Shown here: positions 26,244-32,835 of the stretch, piece after piece
Layout of the letters: every line of letters starts with the position of its first letter
Position numbering within the stretch: position 1 is the first letter of the stretch
Source of the DNA: an uncultured Acetatifactor sp.
GTDB lineage: Bacteria > Bacillota > Clostridia > Lachnospirales > Lachnospiraceae
Direction: 5' to 3'
NCBI GenBank assembly: GCA_910586775.1
Contig: CAJUJN010000007.1
Span: 1 to 35,233 of the forward strand
DNA: 35,233 nt
The notes under the pieces: model-generated
The model's database searches: none
What the model was told of the DNA's origin: nothing
The model's input: only the letters and a program-made list of their open reading frames with translations
Position numbers and translations under genes: made by a program

Positions 26244-26271
26244 TTTATATCTTATATATGTTGGGCGTCAA
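26244..26271 (-). promoter_or_regulatory. Sigma-A-type promoter for prs
   Basis: On the minus strand TTGACG (26266-26271) and TATAAA (26244-26249) are 16 bases apart, about 37 bases before the prs ATG. This is close to consensus for the main sigma factor. Confidence 0.65.
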
Positions 26272-26391
26272 GAGTATTTTGCGGGAAAGAGGTGCCAACA
26301 AGTGAACAGTAACTGAACACCAACAGAGCGGCTTTAAGGCTCTGCGCAAATATTTTCGTAAATGCCGGTCATATAAGGAAAGGAACATATA

Positions 26392-27726
26392 ATGGAATTG
26401 CAAAAAAAAGTACACGTTATTAAAAAGGTGATTTCCGGGAGCATAGCGGAGGAACTGGAAATAGAAGCCGGGGACAGGCTGCTTGCCATTGACGGGACGG
26501 AGATTGAAGATATATTTGACTACCAGTTCCTGATACAGGATACCTATATAGAAGTTCTGGTGGAAAAGCCTGACGGGGAGCAGTGGCTTCTGGAGGTGGA
26601 GAAGGATTTTGACGAGGATATGGGGATTGAATTTGAAAACGGGCTTATGGACGAGTACCGCAGCTGCAGGAACAAATGCATTTTCTGCTTTATCGACCAG
26701 ATGCCGCCGGGAATGCGGGAAACGCTGTATTTCAAGGATGACGATTCCAGGCTCTCGTTCCTGCAGGGGAATTATGTGACTCTGACGAATATGTCGGACA
26801 GAGATATAGACAGAATCTGCCGTTATCATCTTTCGCCTATCAATATTTCCTTTCATACCATGAATCCGCAGCTGCGCTGTAAGATGCTGAACAACCGTTT
26901 TGCAGGGGATGCCCTGAAAAAGGCGGACACACTGTATGAGGCTGGCATCCGTATGAACGGGCAGATAGTGCTCTGTAAGGGGGTAAACGACGGGGCTGAG
27001 CTGGAGTACAGCATTCGGCAGCTGACGAAATATATGCCGGTTCTGGAGAGCGTCTCCGTGGTGCCGGTGGGGCTGACCAGATTCCGTAAGGGACTGTATC
27101 CGCTTGAGCCCTTTGACAGGGAGGATGCCCTTGCCGTGATTGACATGATAGAAACGTATCAGCAGGAATGTTATGCAAAATCCGGGCTCCATTTTATCCA
27201 TGCCAGTGACGAGTGGTATATTCTGGCCGAAAGGGAGATGCCGGAGGAGGAGCGCTACGACGGATACCTGCAGTTGGAAAACGGTGTGGGGATGCTGCGG
27301 CTTCTGCTCAATGAATTCGAGGAAAGCATGGCACTGAGGCAGGAGTCAGGTTTACAGAATGTTTCTTACACGGAAGAGATTTCCATTGCCACGGGGAAGC
27401 TGCCGTTTCCGTATATACGTAGAATGGCAGAGCGAATGATGGCGGTATTCCCGGGACTGAATATCCATGTATATCCCATTACGAATTATTATTTCGGGGA
27501 AAGAATTACGGTATCCGGCCTGATAACGGGACAGGATTTGCTGGGACAGCTTAAGGGTAAGCCACTGGGCCGCCGCCTGCTCCTGCCTGAAAACATTCTC
27601 CGCAGCGGAGAAGATGTATTTTTGGATGATATGCGGGTGGGAGATTTGGAAAAGGCTTTACAAGTGCCGATTAATATTGTAAAATCAAGCGGACACGACT
27701 TTGTGAAAACCATACTCGGAGAGTAA
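26392..27726 (+). CDS. DUF512 radical-SAM-like protein with PDZ domain
   Basis: Encodes 444 residues, with AAGGAAAGGA before the ATG. The N-terminal PDZ-like domain (ISGSIAEELEIEAGDRLLAI) leads into a Fe-S motif SCRNKCIFCFIDQMP with C92, C96 and C99 (C-x3-C-x2-C), the radical-SAM pattern. GRRLLLPENILRSGEDVFLD is the end signature of DUF512. Its chemistry and substrate are not established. It is followed 28 bases later by der, an association seen across Clostridia, so a ribosome-linked task has been supposed. All motif cysteines are intact. Confidence 0.9.
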   Translation: MELQKKVHVIKKVISGSIAEELEIEAGDRLLAIDGTEIEDIFDYQFLIQDTYIEVLVEKPDGEQWLLEVEKDFDEDMGIEFENGLMDEYRSCRNKCIFCFIDQMPPGMRETLYFKDDDSRLSFLQGNYVTLTNMSDRDIDRICRYHLSPINISFHTMNPQLRCKMLNNRFAGDALKKADTLYEAGIRMNGQIVLCKGVNDGAELEYSIRQLTKYMPVLESVSVVPVGLTRFRKGLYPLEPFDREDALAVIDMIETYQQECYAKSGLHFIHASDEWYILAEREMPEEERYDGYLQLENGVGMLRLLLNEFEESMALRQESGLQNVSYTEEISIATGKLPFPYIRRMAERMMAVFPGLNIHVYPITNYYFGERITVSGLITGQDLLGQLKGKPLGRRLLLPENILRSGEDVFLDDMRVGDLEKALQVPINIVKSSGHDFVKTILGE

Positions 27727-27754
27727 GGCCACAGAATTAAAACAGGAGGATACT

Positions 27755-29095
27755 ATGGCAAAAAAGAATAGAAAACCGATTGTGGCGGTGGTGGGCAGGC
27801 CGAACGTAGGGAAATCCACCCTGTTCAATGCACTGGCGGGACAGCGCATTTCCATTGTGCAGGATACCCCCGGTATCACCAGGGACAGGATTTATACGGA
27901 TGTCACCTGGCTTGACCAGACCTTTACACTGATTGATACCGGAGGAATAGAGCCGGACAGCAAGGATATCATCCTGTCCCAGATGAGGGCGCAGGCGCAG
28001 ATTGCCATAGAGACAGCGGATGTCATTATGTTCCTTGTGGATGTGAAGGACGGGCTGGTGGATGCGGATGCCAAGGTGGCGGACATGCTGCGCCGCTCCC
28101 ACAAGCCTGTAGTCCTTGTGGTCAACAAGGTGGACAGCTTCGAGAAGTATATGGCTGATGTATACGAATTCTATAATCTGGGAATCGGAGAGCCTCATCC
28201 CATTTCCGCGGCGAATAAACTGGGATTGGGCGATATGCTGGAAGAGGTCATTTCCCACTTTGACAAAACGGCCGGGGAAGAAGAGGAAGATGAGCGCCCC
28301 AGAGTCGCAATTGTGGGAAAGCCTAATGTGGGGAAATCTTCTCTGATTAATAAGCTATTGGGGGAAGACCGTCTCATTGTATCGGACATTGCCGGAACCA
28401 CCAGGGATGCGGTGGATACGGAAATTGTCCACAACGGAAAAGAATATGTATTTATAGATACGGCCGGGCTGCGCCGGAAAAATAAAATCAAAGAAGCCCT
28501 GGAACATTACATGATTGTGCGTGCCGTCAGCGCGGTGGAACGGGCGGATATTGTGGTGCTGGTCATTGATGCGGTGGAAGGGGTCAGTGAGCAGGACGCA
28601 AAGATTGCAGGTATTGCCCACGAGCGCGGCAAGGCGGTGATTATCGCCGTGAATAAATGGGACGCGGTGGAAAAAAATGACAAGACAATCTACGAAGTGA
28701 CGGAAAAAGTCCGCAATGTCCTGTCCTATATGCCCTATGCCGAGATTGTGTTCATATCGGCAGTGACGGGACAGAGACTGCCGAAGCTGTTCGATATCAT
28801 AGACATGGTCAGCGAGAACCACTCCATGCGGGTTGCCACGGGCGTGCTGAATGAGATTATGGCGGAAGCGGTGGCATTGCAGCAGCCTCCTTCTGATAAG
28901 GGAAAGCGGCTGCGGCTTTACTACATCACCCAGGTGGCCGTGAAGCCGCCTACCTTTGTCATATTTGTAAACAATAAGGAACTGATGCACTTTTCCTATA
29001 CCAGATATATCGAAAACCAGATTCGGGAGACCTTTGGATTCCGGGGGACTCCGTTGCGTTTTATCATCAGGGAACGAAATGAGAAGGAGCAGTAA
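27755..29095 (+). CDS. der: Ribosome biogenesis GTPase Der (EngA)
   Basis: Encodes 446 residues with AGGAGGA before the ATG. It has two GTPase domains in tandem: G1 motif GRPNVGKST at 14-22 and second G1 GKPNVGKSS at 188-196. G3 motifs DTGG and DTAG and G4 motifs NKVD and NKWD are all visible, and a C-terminal KH-like domain follows (TPLRFIIRERNEKEQ at the very end). It assists 50S ribosomal subunit assembly and is essential in most bacteria. Length is standard. Confidence 0.97.
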   Translation: MAKKNRKPIVAVVGRPNVGKSTLFNALAGQRISIVQDTPGITRDRIYTDVTWLDQTFTLIDTGGIEPDSKDIILSQMRAQAQIAIETADVIMFLVDVKDGLVDADAKVADMLRRSHKPVVLVVNKVDSFEKYMADVYEFYNLGIGEPHPISAANKLGLGDMLEEVISHFDKTAGEEEEDERPRVAIVGKPNVGKSSLINKLLGEDRLIVSDIAGTTRDAVDTEIVHNGKEYVFIDTAGLRRKNKIKEALEHYMIVRAVSAVERADIVVLVIDAVEGVSEQDAKIAGIAHERGKAVIIAVNKWDAVEKNDKTIYEVTEKVRNVLSYMPYAEIVFISAVTGQRLPKLFDIIDMVSENHSMRVATGVLNEIMAEAVALQQPPSDKGKRLRLYYITQVAVKPPTFVIFVNNKELMHFSYTRYIENQIRETFGFRGTPLRFIIRERNEKEQ

Positions 29096-29100
29096 AGCTT

Positions 29101-29787
29101 ATGGAAAGGATACTTTGTTTAGCGATTGGTTATTTATGCGGACTGTTTCAGACGGCTTATTTCTATGGGAAAGCACATGGAATCGATATCCGGCAGTACG
29201 GAAGCGGGAATTCAGGAACCACCAATGCGCTGCGCGTGCTGGGAACGAGAGCCGGTCTGATTGTGCTGGCGGGGGACTGTCTGAAATGTATGGCTGCGGT
29301 ATGGATATCGCGGCTGCTTTTCGGAAACAGCCATCCTGATATGATTTATTTGCTCAGCCTATATGCGGGAGCGGGAGCGGTTTTGGGACATAATTATCCT
29401 TTTTATATGAATTTCAAGGGCGGAAAGGGGATTGCCGCCACAGCCGGACTTATTCTGGCTTTTCATCCGTATTTTATCGTCATGGGTGTGGTGGTGTTTT
29501 TCGGTATTTTCTTTACCACGCATCTGGTTTCCCTGGGCTCGCTGTTGGTGTACCTGGGCTTTGTGATAGAGATGATTGTCTGCGGGCAGATGGGCGTGTT
29601 TGCCGGAGTGACCCAGGCGGAGCTGATTGAAATGTACATTATTTCCATATTGCTGGCAATTCTTGCCTACTGGAAGCACAGGGAAAACATTGTCCGCCTG
29701 GCTCACGGGAATGAGCGGAAGACCTATCTCCTGAAGAAGAATAAGATCGATGTGGAAGAGACTGGGAATATCCATGGAAGTCATTAA
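29101..29787 (+). CDS. plsY: Acyl-phosphate glycerol-3-phosphate acyltransferase
   Basis: Encodes 228 residues, starting 5 bases after the der stop. PlsY uses acyl-phosphate to acylate glycerol-3-phosphate in the first step of phospholipid synthesis, in the membrane. The three conserved loops are visible: GSGNSGTTNALRVLG, HNYPFYMNFKGGKGIAAT and the motif region FFTTHLVSLGSLLVYLGF. Several membrane helices are present. The C-terminal tail (ERKTYLLKKNKIDVEETGN) is a little longer than usual. A 67-base stretch of this gene is repeated in inverted form at 7702-7768. gpsA, which makes its substrate, follows. Confidence 0.95.
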   Translation: MERILCLAIGYLCGLFQTAYFYGKAHGIDIRQYGSGNSGTTNALRVLGTRAGLIVLAGDCLKCMAAVWISRLLFGNSHPDMIYLLSLYAGAGAVLGHNYPFYMNFKGGKGIAATAGLILAFHPYFIVMGVVVFFGIFFTTHLVSLGSLLVYLGFVIEMIVCGQMGVFAGVTQAELIEMYIISILLAILAYWKHRENIVRLAHGNERKTYLLKKNKIDVEETGNIHGSH

Positions 29788-29801
29788 ATGTAGCCATTAA
29801 A

Positions 29802-29826
29802 TATGGCTTTTGAGAGTAAAGCCATA
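29802..29826 (+). terminator. Hairpin between plsY and gpsA
   Basis: TATGGCTTT (29802-29810) pairs perfectly with AAAGCCATA (29818-29826) around a 7-base loop. Only a weak T-rich stretch follows (AGTCGTTTACC), so it may attenuate rather than stop transcription into gpsA. Confidence 0.45.
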
Positions 29827-29913
29827 AGTCGTTTACCATATTAAAATGAAAACGCATTAAGAAGACATATATGTAATAAAAAAGCAGCGAAATATCTGCG
29901 GAAAAGAGGTATT

Positions 29914-30927
29914 ATGGCAAAGGTAAGTATCATCGGAGGAGGAAGCTGGGGCATTGCCCTGGCAGTCCTGTTACGGAAGAACGGCCATGAAATTACGGTC
30001 TGGTCAGCACTGGAGACAGAAATCACCATGCTGAGAGAAAATCACGAACATAAGATGCTTCCCGGGGTAAAGCTGTCGGAGGACACGATATTTACAGGGG
30101 ATGAAAAGCAGGCCGTGGAGGGAAAAGATTTGCTGGTCATGGCGGTGGCAAGCTCCTTTACCAGAGAGACAGCCCATCGTTTCGCTCCGTTTGTGGCAGA
30201 GGGCCAGAAGATTCTGAATGTGGCAAAGGGCATAGAAGAGGCAACCCTGATGACCCTTTCCGAGATTATCGCGCAGGAGATACCTCAGGCAGATGTGGCG
30301 GTGATGTCCGGGCCCTCCCATGCGGAGGAGGTGGGCAGAGGCCTTCCCACTACCATCGTAGTAGGCGCAAAGTCGAAAGCCACAGCCGAGTATATCCAGA
30401 ACCTGTTCATGTGTGAGGCGTTCCGGGTTTATATCAGTCCGGATATCCTGGGGATGGAACTGGGGGGATCTCTGAAAAATGTGGTTGCCCTTGCGGCAGG
30501 AATTGCCGACGGCCTGGGCTACGGAGACAATACAAAAGCGGCTCTGATTACCCGGGGAATCACGGAGATTGCCAGGCTGGGGACTGCCATGGGGGGAAAA
30601 TATGAGACATTCAGCGGGCTTACCGGCATCGGAGACCTGATTGTGACCTGTGCCAGCATGCATTCCAGAAATCGCCGGGCAGGAATTCTCATTGGCCAGG
30701 GAAAGACCTGTGAGGAGGCAATGAATGATGTGAAGATGGTGGTGGAAGGCGTCCATTCCGCCAAGGCTGCCATGAAGCTTGCCAGGAAATTCGATATTCA
30801 GCTTCCTATCATAGAGAAAGTGAATGAAGTACTGTTTGGAGATAAAAGTGCGGACCAGGCGGTAAAGGAACTGATGCTCCGGGATAAAAAGCTGGAGGTG
30901 TCGGATTTGCCCTGGCCGGAAGAGTGA
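29914..30927 (+). CDS. gpsA: Glycerol-3-phosphate dehydrogenase [NAD(P)+]
   Basis: Encodes 337 residues; AAAGAGGT precedes the ATG. It reduces dihydroxyacetone phosphate to glycerol-3-phosphate for phospholipid synthesis, feeding PlsY encoded just upstream. The N-terminal dinucleotide motif is SIIGGGSWGIALAVLL. The later blocks SGPSHAEEVGRGLPT, LGGSLKNVVALAAGIADGLG (with the catalytic lysine) and LTGIGDLIVTCASMHSRNRR are the GpsA signature. Length is normal. The stop overlaps the first codon of the MATE gene by 4 bases. Confidence 0.96.
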   Translation: MAKVSIIGGGSWGIALAVLLRKNGHEITVWSALETEITMLRENHEHKMLPGVKLSEDTIFTGDEKQAVEGKDLLVMAVASSFTRETAHRFAPFVAEGQKILNVAKGIEEATLMTLSEIIAQEIPQADVAVMSGPSHAEEVGRGLPTTIVVGAKSKATAEYIQNLFMCEAFRVYISPDILGMELGGSLKNVVALAAGIADGLGYGDNTKAALITRGITEIARLGTAMGGKYETFSGLTGIGDLIVTCASMHSRNRRAGILIGQGKTCEEAMNDVKMVVEGVHSAKAAMKLARKFDIQLPIIEKVNEVLFGDKSADQAVKELMLRDKKLEVSDLPWPEE

Positions 30928-32348
30928 GGAAAGCGAGAACCGTAGCAGAAATCATGGAACTGACAGAACAGAAAGAGATTCCGGGAAAAAAGCCGGATAC
31001 AAATGTACAGACAGAAGGAAATCCCTGGCGGATTATCCTTCTGTTTTCATTGCCCTTAATGGCGGGAAATATTTTTCAGCAGATGTATACGGTAGTAGAC
31101 ACTGCTGTAGTCGGGAAAGTGCTGGGTGTGGAAGCACTGGCTGCATTGGGCGCGGTGGATTGGCTGAACTGGCTGACGCTTGGGGTAACCCAGGGCTTTG
31201 CCCAGGGTTTTTCCATTCTGATGGCCCAGAAATTCGGTGCCGGGGAGCATGGAAAACTGCGGCAGGTTATTACAAATTCCGTTTTTCTGGCGGTATTATG
31301 CGTCCTTGGTATGACTGTTATCAGTGAGTCAGCGGCAGGATGGGCTATTACACTGCTGAAGACACCGGCGGAGATACGCCCTGTTTCCATGGCTTATCTG
31401 CGCATCTTATTCGCAGGACTTCCCATTGTGATGGCTTACAATCTGGCGGCGGCTGTTCTGCGCGCCCTTGGAAACGGAAGACAGCCGCTGATTGCCATGG
31501 TAACCGCATCACTGACAAATATTATACTGGATTTCCTCTTTGTCATGGGATTTCACTGGGGCGTACAGGGAGCAGCTGCTGCGACGCTGATTGCACAGTG
31601 CCTGTCGGCAGGGTATTGTATCTGGCATATCTGCCGTATCGAGGTGCTGCGGCTGAAAAGGCAGGACTGGAAGCTGGAAGGCGCTCTCTGCGGCACACTG
31701 ATGAAGCTGGGACTGCCCATGGCATTTCAGAATACGGTCATTTCGGTGGGCGGAATGATTGTGCAGATGATTGTAAACGGCTTTGGTGTGGTCTTCATCG
31801 CAGGAATGACGGCGACCAACAAACTGTACGGAATCCTGGAGGTGGCGGCGACTTCCTACGGTTATGCCATGGTGACTTACTCGGGACAGAACCTGGGAGC
31901 GGGCAGGCTGCGCCGGGTTTCGGAAGGCGTGCGTGCCGGACTGGTAATCGCCATGGCGACTTCCGTATTGATTGCGGCGGTGATGCTGGGATTCGGGCGG
32001 TGGATTCTGGCCTGGTTTATGCCGGAGGATACAGGAGCGAGCGTACAGGCACTGGAGATTGCCTATCATTATCTGGCCATCATGTCGTTTTGTCTGCCAG
32101 TTTTGTATGTGCTGCATATCATGAGAAGCTGTATTCAGGGGCTGGGCAATACCATGCTGCCCATGGCTTCCGGTGTGGCGGAATTTGTCATGCGCACAGG
32201 CGCGGCATTGCTGCTGCCATATGCATTCGGGGAAAACGGAATCATGTATGCGGAGGTTCTGGCCTGGTTGGGGGCGGATTTGATTCTGGTACCCAGTTAC
32301 CTGTATATTATGGGATGTTTGAAGAAAAAATCTCTTTGGGATAGGTAA
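30924..32348 (+). CDS. MATE-family multidrug efflux transporter
   Basis: Encodes 474 residues. The GTG at 30924 overlaps the gpsA stop, allowing coupled translation; ATG 30954 is an in-frame alternative with a poor ribosome binding site. About 12 hydrophobic segments occur in two homologous halves, with MAGNIFQQMYTVVDTAVVGK in the first half and MAFQNTVISVGGMIVQMIVN at the start of the second. This pattern is typical of the NorM/DinF-like MATE group, which exports cationic drugs or metabolites using sodium or proton gradients. The substrate is unknown. A separate efflux-type gene follows after 487 bases. Confidence 0.9.
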   Translation: MRKARTVAEIMELTEQKEIPGKKPDTNVQTEGNPWRIILLFSLPLMAGNIFQQMYTVVDTAVVGKVLGVEALAALGAVDWLNWLTLGVTQGFAQGFSILMAQKFGAGEHGKLRQVITNSVFLAVLCVLGMTVISESAAGWAITLLKTPAEIRPVSMAYLRILFAGLPIVMAYNLAAAVLRALGNGRQPLIAMVTASLTNIILDFLFVMGFHWGVQGAAAATLIAQCLSAGYCIWHICRIEVLRLKRQDWKLEGALCGTLMKLGLPMAFQNTVISVGGMIVQMIVNGFGVVFIAGMTATNKLYGILEVAATSYGYAMVTYSGQNLGAGRLRRVSEGVRAGLVIAMATSVLIAAVMLGFGRWILAWFMPEDTGASVQALEIAYHYLAIMSFCLPVLYVLHIMRSCIQGLGNTMLPMASGVAEFVMRTGAALLLPYAFGENGIMYAEVLAWLGADLILVPSYLYIMGCLKKKSLWDR

Positions 32349-32355
32349 CATATAA

Positions 32356-32377
32356 AACAGGCGGCGCTTTTCCTGTT
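32356..32377 (+). terminator. Possible terminator after the MATE gene
   Basis: AACAGG (32356-32361) pairs with CCTGTT (32372-32377), then ACATATTTTATAATTTTATAA follows. The stem is short and the tract is A/T-mixed, so it is a weak terminator candidate. Confidence 0.35.
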
Positions 32378-32380
32378 ACA

Positions 32381-32461
32381 TATTTTATAATTTTATAATT
32401 ATTTTATAATCTAATAATTTTGCAAAAAAGGGTTGACATTCATCCTGGATATGCTTATACT
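32381..32461 (+). promoter_or_regulatory. Consensus sigma-A promoter with A/T-rich upstream tract
   Basis: TTGACA (32433-32438) and TATACT (32456-32461) are separated by exactly 17 bases, a near-perfect vegetative promoter. About 50 bases of nearly pure A/T lie upstream (TTTTATAATTTTATAATTAT and on), in the position of an UP element. The expected transcript start is about 32468. It reads toward the 24-codon ORF and the ABC transporter gene. It is the clearest promoter in the window. Confidence 0.85.
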
Positions 32462-32520
32462 GAACAAAGTGCATTCCATAATGTAAGGTCAAAAATTAGA
32501 AGGAAAGGAGGCAGTAAACG

Positions 32521-32595
32521 ATGACCAGTTTAAGAATGAACAAAGTACAGTTAATCAGAATAAGAAATTTGCCTCCCGCGGATATTGTAGATTAA
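32521..32595 (+). CDS. 24-residue leader peptide
   Basis: An ATG with AAAGGAGG (32504-32511) 9 bases before it encodes a 24-residue peptide: MTSLRMNKVQLI, then RIRNLPPADIVD, ending in TAA at 32593-32595. It has neither signal peptide nor membrane segment. RIR is a basic-x-basic motif and PP lies shortly after it; such features are known to slow or stall ribosomes, the former with macrolides. The codons for LPP (TGCCTCC, 32570-32576) are complementary over 7 bases to the ribosome binding site (GGAGGCA, 32507-32513). It lies between a consensus promoter and an intrinsic terminator, upstream of an exporter gene. A leader role in attenuation is inferred; a stand-alone small protein is the alternative. 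Confidence 0.7.
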   Translation: MTSLRMNKVQLIRIRNLPPADIVD

Positions 32596-32642
32596 TTTCA
32601 TCGGCAGTTTTTGCATGATGTCTGACAGAATGGTGCGAAGTG

Positions 32643-32680
32643 AACCATGGCTATCTGCTTTTCAGGAGCCATGGTTTTTT
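32643..32680 (+). terminator. Intrinsic terminator downstream of the leader ORF
   Basis: AACCATGGCT (32643-32652) and AGCCATGGTT (32667-32676) make a perfect 10-base stem with a 14-base loop, running into a T-run to 32680 that includes TTTTTT. Just upstream ATGGT (32630-32634) could pair with ACCAT (32644-32648), breaking the stem, a possible anti-terminator. The bases 32681-32835 after it hold no gene that I can see. Confidence 0.85.
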
Positions 32681-32835
32681 GCCGTTATTTTTCATTGCAG
32701 TGACTTTCCGGTTATCAGGAAAATCGCTGCCTGCTGTCAGGTGCACCGATTGCCGGGCTGATAACGGAAGCCCTACAAATATGCGGGAGCGGAAGCAAAT
32801 TCCGAATGTATGTTAATGAATGATGGAGGAAGGGA

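Noticed and set aside
26245..27201. Long minus-strand frame of 318 codons
   Set aside because: It lies opposite the DUF512 gene, has no ribosome binding site and no recognisable motif; it is a shadow frame.
31340..32344. Plus-strand frame of 334 codons inside the MATE gene
   Set aside because: Its glycine- and arginine-rich translation without motifs is a frame-shifted reading of the MATE gene.
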